DNA of 28,720 bases from JBBQNJ01 sp038329845 (GCA_038329845.1 JBBQNJ010000066.1:1-28720), one strand, 5' to 3'. Positions 6,859 to 15,939 are shown, numbered from the stretch's first letter. Notes: a model not told the origin generated them from the sequence alone. Numbers and translations: made by a program.

Positions 6859-7845
6859 ATGGCAGTCATTCAATATCGAGAAGCGCTCCGCAACGCGATG
6901 GTCGAGGAGATGGACCGCGATCCCAACGTCTTTTTGATGGGCGAGGAAGTCGCCGAGTACCAGGGCGCGTATAAGGTCTCGGAGGGGATGCTGGCCAAAT
7001 TCGGTCCGCAGCGCGTGATCGACACGCCGATCAGCGAGGCTGGATTTTCCGGCTTGGGCGTCGGGGCGGCGATGATGGGTCTGCGGCCGATCATCGAGTT
7101 CATGAGCTGGAGCTTCACCTGGGTCTGCATCGACCAACTGGTCAACAACGCCGCCAACGTCCGCTACATGTCCGGCGGGCAGTACAAAGTGCCGATTGTC
7201 TTTCGCGGCGGCAATGGAATCGCCCACCAGCTTGGCGCCACGCACTCGCACAGGATGGAGTCGGTCTACGCCCGCATCCCGGGCTTGATCGTCGTTTGTC
7301 CCTCGACCCCCGCGCAGGCCAAGGGGCTGCTCAAGAGTTCGATCCGCTGCGACGATCCGGTGATCTTCCTGGAATCGGAGAAGATGCTCGCCGACAGGGG
7401 CGAAGTCAGCGACGATCCGGAGTTCACGCTGCCCCTGGGCATCGCCGAAATCGAGCGACCCGGCGAGGATGTCACGGTGATCAGCTATGGCCGTCCTTTG
7501 CAGCGGGTGGTGCGATCGGCGATGGCGAGCCTGGTCGATGATCATGGGATCGACGTCGAGCTGATCGATCTGCGGACTCTGCGCCCGCTTGATGTGAAGA
7601 CCTGCGTCGAGTCGATCCGCAAGACCAATCGCTGCGTCATTGTGGACGAAGACTGGGGCTATTGCGGAATGGGTTCGGGCATCCTGCACAAGTTGAACAA
7701 GCCCTGTTTCGATTTCCTCGACGCCCCGATCGAATATGTTCACAGCGACGAGATTCCCGTCCCGTTCAACCATTATCTCGAGGAAGCGATGATGCCGAGC
7801 GTGGAGCGGATCGTCGAGGCCGTTCGAGGCGTCTGTTACGTATAG
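6859..7845 (+). CDS. pdhB: Pyruvate dehydrogenase E1 component, beta subunit
   Basis: This is the partner of E1 alpha in the alpha2beta2 decarboxylase. The 328-residue product opens IQYREALRNAMVEEMDRD and LMGEEVAEYQGAYKVSEGML, the family's pyrimidine-binding segment containing the catalytic Glu. DTPISEAGFSGLGVGAAMMGLRPIIEFMSW follows. The C-terminal transketolase domain includes DVTVISYGRPLQ, IDLRTLRPLD, and VDEDWGYCGMG. Length and motif order are normal. ATG 6859 begins exactly at the conserved start; a GTG at 6829 would add ten residues without similarity. The ribosome site is weak, so translation may depend on coupling to pdhA, which ends 47 bp upstream. Confidence 0.94.
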   Translation: MAVIQYREALRNAMVEEMDRDPNVFLMGEEVAEYQGAYKVSEGMLAKFGPQRVIDTPISEAGFSGLGVGAAMMGLRPIIEFMSWSFTWVCIDQLVNNAANVRYMSGGQYKVPIVFRGGNGIAHQLGATHSHRMESVYARIPGLIVVCPSTPAQAKGLLKSSIRCDDPVIFLESEKMLADRGEVSDDPEFTLPLGIAEIERPGEDVTVISYGRPLQRVVRSAMASLVDDHGIDVELIDLRTLRPLDVKTCVESIRKTNRCVIVDEDWGYCGMGSGILHKLNKPCFDFLDAPIEYVHSDEIPVPFNHYLEEAMMPSVERIVEAVRGVCYV

Positions 7846-7855
7846 GAACGATCCC

Positions 7856-9286
7856 ATGCCCGCCGAAATCACCATGCCCCAGCTCTCGGACACCATGACC
7901 GAGGGCGTTCTGGTCAAGTGGCACAAGAAAGAGGGCGACACCGTTAAGAGCGCTGAGGTGATCGCCGACATCGAGACCGACAAGGCGACGATGGAGTTCG
8001 AGTCGTCCGAGCCGGGGACGCTGGCGCATCTGGCGGCGGTGGAGGGCCAGACCGTTCCCGTCGGCGCGATCATCGCGGTGGTCGCCACCAGCGGCGAGGA
8101 TGCCAAGGCCGTTAAAGCGCAGTACGCCTCGGGCACCGTGGAAAGCGCCGGTGCGCCGGCGTCGGCGGGAAAGACCGCCGCGCCCGCCAACGCGCGCGAG
8201 GGTTCGCCGGTTCCATCTCCCGATGCGCAAAGCGGAGCCGTGGCGACGATCGAGGCCGCCAGCGTCTCGGAAGTTCATGAGCCACGAGAGACCGAACACA
8301 CAGGGCATCGCCCCTCATCGCCGCCGTCAAAAGGTCCGGGGCACAATGGCGATTCCGATCGCGTGCGGATTTCTCCGCTAGCCCGTCGGATCGCCTCGGA
8401 AAAGGGGATCGATATCTCGCGTTTGAGCGGCTCAGGCCCGCACGGGCGGATCATCCAGGTCGATATCGAGGCGGCCATCGCCCAAGGTGCCCGACCGGCA
8501 CGAGACGCCAAGGCCGTCGAAAAGGTGCCGGCAGTGCAGACGGGTTCAGGCACGGCCGCCGCGGAGGATGCAACAGCGCGGGTCGAGCGTGGCCAGACGC
8601 GTGTCATCCCGATGACCAAGATGCGCACGGCGATCGCCGCAGCGCTGCAGCGGTCCAAGCAGCAGGCGCCGCATTTCTACGAGACGATCGACATCGACAT
8701 GGAGCGTGTCGTCGAGATGCGCACCGGGCTGAACGAACGGCTGAAAGAGCGCGGGATTCGTCTGTCGATCATGGATTTTGTCTACAAGGCCGTCGCCGCG
8801 GCGTTGCTGCGCCATCCGGCGCTCAATTCCCGCTTCAGCGCCGACAAGGGGCAGATCACCCAGTATGGAGATGTGAATCTCGGGATCGCCGTTGCGATTC
8901 CCGACGGGCTGATCGTGCCGGTGCTGCGGTCGGCGGACCGGATGGGTCTTGCCGAGTTTCGCAGCCGCACGGTCGATCTGTTCGAGCGGGCGCGGGGACA
9001 GCGTTTGAAGCGCGAAGAACAGAGCGAAGGCACGTTTACCGTCACCGCGTTGGGATCGCAGGGAATCCGCCAATTCAGCGCGATTCTCAATCCGCCGGAG
9101 GTGGGCATTCTCGCCATTGGCAGCGCCGAGCCTCGGGCGGTGGTTCGGGACGGGCACTTGGCCGTCCGAAGCACGATGAGTGTAACGCTCTCGTGCGATC
9201 ATCGCGTCGTCGATGGTGCCACCGCCGCCGATTTTCTAAATACGTTCAGGCAACTGCTGGAAGAACCGGGGATGTTGCTGGTTTGA
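7856..9286 (+). CDS. pdhC: Dihydrolipoamide acetyltransferase (E2) of pyruvate dehydrogenase
   Basis: E2 is the core of the complex and transfers acetyl from the lipoyl arm to CoA. The 476-residue protein has one lipoyl domain (1-80) with lipoylated Lys43 in IETDKATMEF. A long Ala/Pro/Ser linker follows, then the E1/E3-binding domain (about 170-205, VRISPLARRIASEKGIDIS to GSGPHGRI). A second flexible linker leads to the catalytic domain (249-476). The active-site signature SCDHRVVDGATAADF has His449 and Asp453. AGGA precedes the ATG by eight bases, and pdhB ends 10 bp upstream. No E3 gene (lpd) follows, so E3 must be encoded elsewhere. aceF is an alternative symbol. Confidence 0.95.
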   Translation: MPAEITMPQLSDTMTEGVLVKWHKKEGDTVKSAEVIADIETDKATMEFESSEPGTLAHLAAVEGQTVPVGAIIAVVATSGEDAKAVKAQYASGTVESAGAPASAGKTAAPANAREGSPVPSPDAQSGAVATIEAASVSEVHEPRETEHTGHRPSSPPSKGPGHNGDSDRVRISPLARRIASEKGIDISRLSGSGPHGRIIQVDIEAAIAQGARPARDAKAVEKVPAVQTGSGTAAAEDATARVERGQTRVIPMTKMRTAIAAALQRSKQQAPHFYETIDIDMERVVEMRTGLNERLKERGIRLSIMDFVYKAVAAALLRHPALNSRFSADKGQITQYGDVNLGIAVAIPDGLIVPVLRSADRMGLAEFRSRTVDLFERARGQRLKREEQSEGTFTVTALGSQGIRQFSAILNPPEVGILAIGSAEPRAVVRDGHLAVRSTMSVTLSCDHRVVDGATAADFLNTFRQLLEEPGMLLV

Positions 9287-9346
9287 GCGAGTTTGCCGCC
9301 AACCACCGACCTGCGGCCGCGCCGGCGAGGGGTGGCCCGGCTGAAG

Positions 9347-11140
9347 TTACCTCGCCAGGCAATACCACAATCGCGTGCCGGCATGCTGCCAGGTGAGCGG
9401 CAGCAGGCGACTGAGCGACTTGGCCAGCGGTTCGAGGTATCGCAGCGGCGGGACCGGCTGGAGGCGTTCGTCGGCGACACGGTAGTATCGGCGCTGCCCT
9501 CGTACGATCGCCATCGCTCGCCGCCACAACGGCTCGCCGGCGGCATCCACTTCAGCGAGAATTCGCCGAACGATCGTCAATCGGCCGCGATGGCGAAGCC
9601 GGCGCAGGAGCCGCCAGCGCCAGTCGCCCCCGACCGCTTGTTGCAGCGCGTCGGGACTGAGCCAGAACATGGGCGGATACAGATGGCTTTGCAGATTCCA
9701 CAAATCGTCGCCGGTGCGGCGAAGCCGCGAGATGGCCATCCGCCCGCCGCGATGATGAACGACAACTTCACCCATGACCGCGCCGTCGGCGACCCGGGGC
9801 GCGCCGACGTAAGCCGCCGCGACCGCGGCCGCGGCATCGGCGGCCAACTCATCGCCGACCGCCAGTTCGCTCACCAGGTCCAGTCGCCCGTCGAGCGCGA
9901 ATCGCAGTAATTCCTCGGATGTGGCACGCGGCCCGAGTCGACGGACGGCCAGGCGGATGCCCGCTCGGCGCGTCGATGCCATCGAGCGCTCCAGGGCCGC
10001 GGGCGAACCGCTTCCGGTGATCATAATCCCCAGCCGCGGTGCCGGTGAGTCGATCCGAAGATCGCCAAACGCCCGCTGCGCTTCATCGAACACATCCAGC
10101 AATCGGCGCACGGATTGCTCGAGGGTGAACTGCTCTGCGATTCGCCGTCCCCGGCTCGCCAACTCGGCGCGCAGATCGCCGTCGGCCTCGATCCGTTCGA
10201 GCAGGTCGGCCAGGGCCGCGGCGTTCGAGGGGTCGAACCGAACCGCGGCATCCTGCGCCACTTCGCGCAGGACCGGCAGGTCGGACAGCACCAGCGGGCA
10301 ACCCAAGGCCATCGCCTCGACCGCCGGCATTCCAAAACCCTCATAGCGCGTCGGCAGCACGGTCGCCAAGGCGTTTTCATAGCAGAATCGCATCTGCCCG
10401 GCCGACATCCCGCCGACGATCCGGCAGGTCTCGCCCAGGCCGCGCTGCGCGATCTCGTCGCGCAGCGGATATCCGCCGCTCACCTCGGCGCCGGCGAAAA
10501 TGATGCTCGTCGGTCGCGGGCGACGCTGCCGCAGCAGGCAGAGGGCATCAAGCAAGAGGGCATGGTTTTTGTGTCGATGGAAGTTGGCGGGGGTGAAGAA
10601 GAACGATGCCTGCGGCCGGGGGATCGGGATGGGCGGGGCTTCGAGCAGGCCCGGCTGCGGCGACAGGGGCACGACGCGGACTTTTTCGGCCTCGACCGCG
10701 AACGCCTCGATGATCGCGGCGGCCGAGGCGCGCGAGGACGTGACCACGCGCGTGGCGCTGCGGCACATGTCGGGATAGTTGTCCTGTCGCCATTCCAGTT
10801 CGGCGCGGGTGAAATGCTCGGGAAGGAACCGCTCCTGGATGTCGTGCAGCACCGCCACGCTCGGGCGATCGCCGAGCAGGGGGACCATGTAATTCAGCGG
10901 TGCGAAATAGAGGTCGAAGTCACCGCGGGCTTCGAGGATCTGGTTTTCGTGGCGAATTCGGCGCACCCGCAGGCGATCCCCGGCGATTGCCTCCAGCAGC
11001 GGCGAGCCAATCGCGGTGACAAAAGCCTCGATCGTCACTTGCGGTCTGACGCGAAGCAGTCCCTCCAGCCATCCCAGCATGGCATACCGGGCGCCCCCTT
11101 TCTCGTAGGCAAGTGGAAATGCGTTGACGCCGATCCGCAT
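9347..11140 (-). CDS. Two-domain glycosyltransferase (GT4-type plus C-terminal extension)
   Basis: Residues 1-355 are a GT-B, GT4-type retaining glycosyltransferase. The start MRIGVNAFPLAYEKGGARYA carries the glycine-rich acceptor loop. LHDIQERFLPEHF, FFFTPANFHRHKNHALLLDAL, and the nucleotide-sugar EX7E motif (YEGFGMPAVEA, Glu267 and Glu275) follow. Residues 368-597 form an added domain. Its opening, LGIMITGSGSPAALERSMAST, resembles the first strand of a GT2 (GT-A) fold, but I see no clear DXD, so its activity is uncertain. The protein would add a sugar to a cell-envelope polysaccharide; donor and acceptor cannot be told. ATG 11140 is a clear start. It is convergent with pdhC and stands alone. 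Confidence 0.85.
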   Translation of the reverse strand: MRIGVNAFPLAYEKGGARYAMLGWLEGLLRVRPQVTIEAFVTAIGSPLLEAIAGDRLRVRRIRHENQILEARGDFDLYFAPLNYMVPLLGDRPSVAVLHDIQERFLPEHFTRAELEWRQDNYPDMCRSATRVVTSSRASAAAIIEAFAVEAEKVRVVPLSPQPGLLEAPPIPIPRPQASFFFTPANFHRHKNHALLLDALCLLRQRRPRPTSIIFAGAEVSGGYPLRDEIAQRGLGETCRIVGGMSAGQMRFCYENALATVLPTRYEGFGMPAVEAMALGCPLVLSDLPVLREVAQDAAVRFDPSNAAALADLLERIEADGDLRAELASRGRRIAEQFTLEQSVRRLLDVFDEAQRAFGDLRIDSPAPRLGIMITGSGSPAALERSMASTRRAGIRLAVRRLGPRATSEELLRFALDGRLDLVSELAVGDELAADAAAAVAAAYVGAPRVADGAVMGEVVVHHRGGRMAISRLRRTGDDLWNLQSHLYPPMFWLSPDALQQAVGGDWRWRLLRRLRHRGRLTIVRRILAEVDAAGEPLWRRAMAIVRGQRRYYRVADERLQPVPPLRYLEPLAKSLSRLLPLTWQHAGTRLWYCLAR

Positions 11141-11209
11141 GAGGTAGTCGAGCTGCGTATCATAACGCCCCCCGCCGATCCAGCCAGCGTGGCCGCTATT
11201 GTTCGACTT

Positions 11210-11383
11210 TTATATTAACAAAGCAAAAGTATCACCACAATAAATAAGCGCGTCCCCTTTTTTAAAAACGTCAAAAAGGGGACGCGCTTCTTTTTTCTTA
11301 ATTGTTATATAAACACAGTGTATCAAACAGGTTACAAGATTATTGTGAGTGTAGTAATATAAAAAGGAGCGCGTCCCCGTTTT
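11210..11383. repeat. AT-rich MITE/REP-like element with a perfect 17-bp hairpin
   Basis: In the 334 bp between the glycosyltransferase and the PEP-CTERM gene, 11246-11262 and 11273-11289 form a perfect 17-bp inverted repeat (AAGCGCGTCCCCTTTTT) with a 10-base loop. It is flanked by a near-complementary pair, TTATATTAACAAA (11210-11222) and ATTGTTATATAAA (11301-11313). A third copy of the core, AGCGCGTCCCCGTTTT, lies at 11368-11383. The stretch is far more AT-rich than its surroundings and has no coding frame. The GTCCCC/GGGGAC plus T-run style resembles REP elements mobilised by IS200-like (Y1/RAYT) transposases; that link is inferred. Confidence 0.75.
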
Positions 11384-11406
11384 GCAATGCGTCCTCGTGT
11401 GTCAAT

Positions 11407-11438
11407 GAAAACTCCCTCGAATGGCGAGTTCGAGGGAG
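11407..11438 (-). terminator. Rho-independent terminator of the PEP-CTERM gene
   Basis: CTCCCTCGAA (11412-11421) pairs perfectly with TTCGAGGGAG (11429-11438) around a 7-base loop. On the minus strand it is followed by AGTTTTC. It lies 37 bp past the stop of the minus-strand PEP-CTERM gene. Confidence 0.65.
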
Positions 11439-11474
11439 GGGGCTGCGGGTCTTGAGCGAGGATTCAATTCCGGG

Positions 11475-12200
11475 TCATTCGCCCCGGAGAGTCTTGCGGA
11501 CCCGACCGAGAATTCCCAGGCCGCCGAGCATCGACAGGCCGGTCCAGGCTGCCGCCGGGAGCGGGATCGCGGGGGTCAGGCCGCAGGCGTTGTCCGTGTC
11601 GGCGTAGAACGAGAAGCACTTGCCGCTTCTCAGCCCGCTCGAACCGCTGAACTCGATGTCCAGCACGCGGTAGAGATCGCCGACCGGGGATTCTCCGACC
11701 AGTGCCACCGCGTCGCGGTAGGTGACGTTGAGATTCACGCCACTGGGACTGCTGATCGCGTGGAAGTCCTTACCGAGCGACGAGCCGGGGGTTCCGATGC
11801 TCGGATGAGTGCGATCGAAGACGGTATTGCCCGGGGCGCCGTCGAGAGTCAGGCTGCGAATGTTCTTGCCCGACTTGTTTTCCAAGTTCCAGATCCCGTC
11901 CACGAACAGGTAGCTGAAGGTGTCGCCCCATTCCGACAGGCTCCACTTCGATCCGCTGGCGTGGCCGGCCAGGGGCAGTCCGGCTTTCCAAGCGGCCGTC
12001 TGCGACGAGCCGTCGGTGAACAACGCCGTGACCAGCATCCCCTTCATCTCATTGCCCATGGTGTGTTCGTCAATCCCATTGGCCGTCCAGGTCGTGCCCG
12101 GATCGTTGCTGATGTAAGTCGCGGCGGCGGCGGTGTTGACGTTCATCACCGCGGCGCTCAGTGCGATTCCCATGCCCAAAACAGTCTTTGCGTGCTTCAT
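11475..12200 (-). CDS. PEP-CTERM (VPLPAA-type) secreted protein
   Basis: The 241-residue product has an N-terminal signal peptide (MKHAKTVLGMGIALSAAVMNVNTAAAA). A Gly/Ser-rich, probably beta-structured body follows. The C-terminal sorting signal is IPLPAAAWTGLSMLGGLGILG, then RVRKTLRGE. This is the VPLPAA variant of the PEP-CTERM tripartite signal (motif, hydrophobic helix, basic tail), recognised and cleaved by an exosortase. A single CFSFYADTDNACG segment could form a disulfide. The function of the body is unknown. I chose ATG 12200 because the signal peptide starts there and GGAG lies upstream; the frame stays open to 12317 without any such signature. It is divergent from the esterase gene. 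No exosortase gene is in the window. Confidence 0.85.
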   Translation of the reverse strand: MKHAKTVLGMGIALSAAVMNVNTAAAATYISNDPGTTWTANGIDEHTMGNEMKGMLVTALFTDGSSQTAAWKAGLPLAGHASGSKWSLSEWGDTFSYLFVDGIWNLENKSGKNIRSLTLDGAPGNTVFDRTHPSIGTPGSSLGKDFHAISSPSGVNLNVTYRDAVALVGESPVGDLYRVLDIEFSGSSGLRSGKCFSFYADTDNACGLTPAIPLPAAAWTGLSMLGGLGILGRVRKTLRGE

Positions 12201-12520
12201 GATTCGGATTCTCCATTGCTTTTGAACTCGGCACCGCGAACTCGTCGCGGGGTTGGCCGGATTCAAGAAGCGGTTGTCGGCGACTTCAGATCGTTGGGGC
12301 TCGTGGCCCCGTGTCACTCGTCGTTGAGCTGGCCAGCTTCGACGAAGATGGAGATATCACGGATTCGAGCGCGCGGTCGGACGGGGAAGCGAAAAAACAG
12401 GATTTTTCCCCGATCGGCACGGGGGTCGAGGCGAAGGTTGACGCCCCATGCGCCTGCGCCGGTTATTCCGGACCGATAACCCGGTTCCCCCTTCGCGGCC
12501 GAAGCGGTAGTATGGCGGCC
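12201..12520. other. Divergent intergenic region, no gene identified
   Basis: These 320 bp separate the divergent PEP-CTERM and esterase genes and should hold both promoters. Open frames cross it on both strands, but none has a ribosome site or recognisable family. I see no confident -35/-10 pair. Confidence 0.5.
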
Positions 12521-14062
12521 ATGAGACATCTAGCGATTCGTTTAGCGGCGGCGCTGTGGTTGGGGGCGGGAATCTCGACGATGGCGGCGGTCAAGCCAGC
12601 GCCGATCTTCGGGGACAATATGGCCCTCCAGGCCAACATGAAACTGCCGGTCTGGGGCAAGGCCGATCCTCAGGAGGCCGTGACCGTCAAGTTCCTCGAC
12701 CAGACCCGCCAGGCGACGGCCGATGAATCTGGAAAGTGGCGGGTGGATCTCGATCCGGTGGTGCCCGGCGGGCCGCATGAGATGACGGTCTCGTCGCCGG
12801 CGGGAGAGGTGCAGTTCAAGAATGTGGTGGTGGGGGAGGTCTGGCTCGGTTCAGGCCAGAGCAATATGGAGATGTCGGTCCAGCGAAGTAACAACGCCGA
12901 GAAGGAGATCGCCGACGCGAAGTTCCCGATGATCCGCTTGTTCACCGTGGTCAAGGATTCCAAGCAGACCGAGCCGACGACGGAACTAAAAGGCGAATGG
13001 GTCGAATGCTCGCCGCAGACGGTGGGAAGATTTTCCGCCGTGGCCTACTTCTTCGGACGAGATCTGCACCAGGAACTGAATGAGCCAGTCGGGTTGATCC
13101 ACAGCTCCTGGGGCGGCACGCCGGCGCAGTCCTGGACCAGCCGCGAGGCGCTGGAGGCGGATCCGAAGATCGCCGACTATTTCGAGAGCTGGACCAAGTC
13201 GATGCAGAGTCTTCCCGATCGGATGGCCAAATGGGAGAAGGATGTGAAGACTTGGGACGAGCAGGCCAAGGCCGCCAAGGCCGCTGGCAAGCCCGAGCCT
13301 GCCAAGCCTCGTAAACCGCAAGGCACCGACAGTCCACATCGCCCGACCTCGTTGTTCAACGGAATGATCTCACCGCTAATTCCCTACGCGATCCGCGGGG
13401 CGATCTGGTATCAGGGCGAATCCAATGCCGGGGACTACGCCCGCTATTCCAGCCTGTTCCCGGCGATGATCACCGACTGGCGCCAGCGCTGGGGCGAGGG
13501 CGATTTTCCGTTCCTGTTCGTGCAACTCGCCAACTTCATGAAGGCCGATCCGCAGCCGAGCGACACTAACTGGGCTCGCGTGCGCGAAGCCCAGCAGGCG
13601 GCGCTGAAACTGCCGAACACGGGCATGGCCGTCATCATCGACATCGGCGAGGGTGCCGACATTCATCCCAAAAACAAGCAGGACGTCGGCCATCGACTGG
13701 CGAAGATCGCCTTGGCCAATAGCTACGGCAAGAAGATCGAGTTTTCCGGACCGGTGCTCGATTCGATGAAGGTCGAAGGCGACGCGACGAGGTTGTCGTT
13801 CAGTCACGCCGATTCCAAGCTCAAGGCGATCGGCGGCGAAGGACTTCGCGGATTCGCCATCGCCGGGGAGGACCAGGTCTTCCACTGGGCCGATGAAGCG
13901 TGGATCGATCCCGAGACGAACACCGTGGTGGTTCGCAGCGCCGCGGTGAGCAAGCCGGTGGCGGTTCGCTACAACTGGGCCGACAATCCGAACGGGAACT
14001 TGTACAACGGCGAAGAGCTGCCCGCCGTTCCGTTCCGGACCGATGACTGGCCAAAGAAGTAA
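12521..14062 (+). CDS. Sialate O-acetylesterase-like SGNH hydrolase, secreted
   Basis: The 513-residue protein is related to sialate 9-O-acetylesterases, which remove acetyl groups from sialic acids or other acetylated glycans. It has a signal peptide (MRHLAIRLAAALWLGAGISTMAA) and an N-terminal beta domain (about 25-105, VWGKADPQEAVTVKF). The SGNH/SASA catalytic domain has nucleophile Ser114 in LGSGQSNME, WYQGESNAGDYARY, and the Asp380/His382 pair in GADIHPKNKQDVGHRLA. An insert at about 220-270 is charged and Lys/Ala/Pro-rich. ATG 12512 would add three residues; neither start has a strong ribosome site. In Planctomycetes such enzymes usually act on algal or environmental polysaccharides. The next gene starts 25 bp downstream, so the two may be co-transcribed. 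Confidence 0.9.
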   Translation: MRHLAIRLAAALWLGAGISTMAAVKPAPIFGDNMALQANMKLPVWGKADPQEAVTVKFLDQTRQATADESGKWRVDLDPVVPGGPHEMTVSSPAGEVQFKNVVVGEVWLGSGQSNMEMSVQRSNNAEKEIADAKFPMIRLFTVVKDSKQTEPTTELKGEWVECSPQTVGRFSAVAYFFGRDLHQELNEPVGLIHSSWGGTPAQSWTSREALEADPKIADYFESWTKSMQSLPDRMAKWEKDVKTWDEQAKAAKAAGKPEPAKPRKPQGTDSPHRPTSLFNGMISPLIPYAIRGAIWYQGESNAGDYARYSSLFPAMITDWRQRWGEGDFPFLFVQLANFMKADPQPSDTNWARVREAQQAALKLPNTGMAVIIDIGEGADIHPKNKQDVGHRLAKIALANSYGKKIEFSGPVLDSMKVEGDATRLSFSHADSKLKAIGGEGLRGFAIAGEDQVFHWADEAWIDPETNTVVVRSAAVSKPVAVRYNWADNPNGNLYNGEELPAVPFRTDDWPKK

Positions 14063-14087
14063 CCGCGGCGATCAGGAACCATGTTCC

Positions 14088-15881
14088 ATGTCCAGCGCGC
14101 TTCACGCGGACTGCGGCAAGCAGTGGCTCGGCGCTGCGGCGCTGGCGCTGGCGGCGCTGATCGTCTACGCCCCGAGCCTGCGCGGGCAGTTCCTGTTCGA
14201 CGATCCGCTGCTGATTACCGAAAATCCACTGATTCATGCCCGCGATGGATTGGCGAAGTTCTGGTTCTCGACCGAAGCGCCCGACTACTTCCCGCTGACC
14301 TCGACAACCTGGTGGATCGAATGGCGCCTGTGGGGCAACAATCCGCTGGGATATCACCTCGTTAACGTCGCGCTGCACGCGACGACGGGCATCCTTCTGT
14401 GGCGAATCCTCCGCCGCCTTGGGATCGCCTGGAGTTGGGCCGCGGCGATGTTGTTCGTGGTTCACCCGGTCAACGTCGCCTCGGTGGCGTGGATTTCGGA
14501 AACGAAGAATACGCTGGCGATGGTTCTGGCGTGTGCCGCGGCGCTGCTGTATCTGCGCGACGAGGATGACCGAAAACCGCCCGGCGCGTATATCGCGGCG
14601 ATTTTGATATTTCTGTTGGCGTTGCTGGCCAAGACTGCGGTCGTGATGTGGCCGGCGGCGATGGGGGTGCTGGTCGCCTGGCGGCGCGGGCGTTGGATGC
14701 GGCGTGATCTGGTCCGTATGGCGCCTTTTTTTGCGTTGTCCTTGACGATGGGGCTGGTGACGATCTGGTTCCAGCATCATCGCGCCATGGATGCGCCGAT
14801 CGAGCGGGCAGGGGATCTTTGGGGGCGCATCGCCGGCGCCGGATGGGCCGAGTGCTTCTATCTTTTCAAGGCCCTGGTTCCGATCAATCTCATGCCAATT
14901 TATCCGCGCTGGTCGATCGACCCGGGGCGGTGGTTCGCATGGATTCCCCTTGCAGCGCTGATCACGGCGGCGGGGATCGGCTGGCGATTGCGCCGCCGTC
15001 CCTATGTGCGCGGGCTGATCGTGGGGGTTGGGCTCCACGCGATGATACTTCTGCCGGTCCTGGGGCTGGTGGATATGCAGTTCATGCGGTTCTCGTTCGT
15101 CGCCGATCACTGGCAATACCCGGCGATCATCTGCGTTCTGGCGGCGGTGACCGCCGGCGCGGGGCGAATCTCAAGGCGCTGGCGGGGTTTTGCCGCGGGG
15201 ATGGTTGCGCTGATCACCGTCGCCTTCGCGGGTCTGGCCTACTCGCAGGCTCACCATTACCGTGATGCCGGGGCGTATTGGAAGTTCGCCGCTGTCGCCA
15301 ACCCCAGAGCGTGGATCGCGCAGAACAATCTGGGGACGTTTTTGATGGAACAAGGGCGTTTTGGCGAGGCGGCCAAGCGGTTTGCTCTGACGTTGGAACT
15401 GAATCCAGCGCACCGTGAAGCGCCGCTGAATCTGGCGCTGGCACACGAGCGTCTCGGCGAGCCGGCGCGAGCGATCGCCGAGGTGCACCGGCTGATCGAG
15501 CGGGTTCCGGATCATGCCCAGGCACATTATCAACTGGGTCGAATGCTGGCGGCGGCCGGCGATACGGCCGGCGCGCTCCGGGCGTATGAATCGGCGATCG
15601 CCGCCGATCCGAAACTCTGGTCGGCACACAATGATCTGGGCGCGCTGCTGGCGGACGCAGGACGGCTCGATGAGGCGATCGGGCACTATCGCCGGGCGAT
15701 CGAACTGCTGGGCGATTCGCCCCATGCGGTGTTTCCCCATTTCAATCTCGGCAACGCCCTGGCGAGCCGGGGCGATTGGGCAGGCGCCGCCCAGGAGTAT
15801 CTCACCGCCGTCGATCTGGCACCGAGGATGCCCCAGCCGAGGGAACGATTATCGGAAGCGCAGGCCCATCTGCGCCGGTGA
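14088..15881 (+). CDS. TMTC-like membrane glycosyltransferase with C-terminal TPRs
   Basis: The 597-residue protein has about ten membrane segments in residues 1-400, then roughly five tetratricopeptide repeats (410-595, for example AQNNLGTFLMEQGRFGEAAKRF and AHYQLGRMLAAAGDTAGALRAYESAI). The N-terminal region has the GT-C pattern: LIVYAPSLRGQFLFDDPLLITENP with the acidic first-loop motif, YFPLTSTTWWIEWRLWG, and GYHLVNVALHATTGILL. This arrangement resembles bacterial homologues of eukaryotic TMTC O-mannosyltransferases. It probably transfers a polyprenyl-linked sugar to a protein or envelope acceptor, with the TPRs holding a partner; the substrate is unknown. ATG 14088 follows AGGA at about ten bases. 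The gene follows the esterase by 25 bp. Confidence 0.85.
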   Translation: MSSALHADCGKQWLGAAALALAALIVYAPSLRGQFLFDDPLLITENPLIHARDGLAKFWFSTEAPDYFPLTSTTWWIEWRLWGNNPLGYHLVNVALHATTGILLWRILRRLGIAWSWAAAMLFVVHPVNVASVAWISETKNTLAMVLACAAALLYLRDEDDRKPPGAYIAAILIFLLALLAKTAVVMWPAAMGVLVAWRRGRWMRRDLVRMAPFFALSLTMGLVTIWFQHHRAMDAPIERAGDLWGRIAGAGWAECFYLFKALVPINLMPIYPRWSIDPGRWFAWIPLAALITAAGIGWRLRRRPYVRGLIVGVGLHAMILLPVLGLVDMQFMRFSFVADHWQYPAIICVLAAVTAGAGRISRRWRGFAAGMVALITVAFAGLAYSQAHHYRDAGAYWKFAAVANPRAWIAQNNLGTFLMEQGRFGEAAKRFALTLELNPAHREAPLNLALAHERLGEPARAIAEVHRLIERVPDHAQAHYQLGRMLAAAGDTAGALRAYESAIAADPKLWSAHNDLGALLADAGRLDEAIGHYRRAIELLGDSPHAVFPHFNLGNALASRGDWAGAAQEYLTAVDLAPRMPQPRERLSEAQAHLRR

Positions 15882-15900
15882 TAGGACCGCCGATTGGCCT

Positions 15901-15939
15901 GGGAATTGGCTTCCCAATGGCGTTGTCATTAAACGCCAT
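15901..15939. terminator. Two small hairpins between convergent genes
   Basis: GGGAA/TTCCC (15901-15915, 5-base loop) and a perfect 8-bp ATGGCGTT/AACGCCAT stem (15917-15939, 7-base loop) lie between the convergent TMTC-like and dehydrogenase genes. No T-run follows on either strand, so a bidirectional terminator role is only suggested. Confidence 0.35.

Noticed and set aside
6844..8190. 448-residue minus-strand open frame over pdhB/pdhC
   Set aside because: It is antisense to two well-conserved PDH genes and resembles no family.
10115..11218. 367-residue plus-strand open frame opposite the glycosyltransferase
   Set aside because: The opposite strand encodes clear GT4 motifs; this frame is a shadow.
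12311..12520. Longer N-terminus for the esterase from 12311
   Set aside because: The signal peptide starts at 12512/12521; the upstream residues have no similarity or export signal.
13821..15116. 431-residue minus-strand open frame
   Set aside because: It is antisense to the esterase and TMTC-like genes, and its His/Arg/Pro/Gln-rich composition is that of a shadow.
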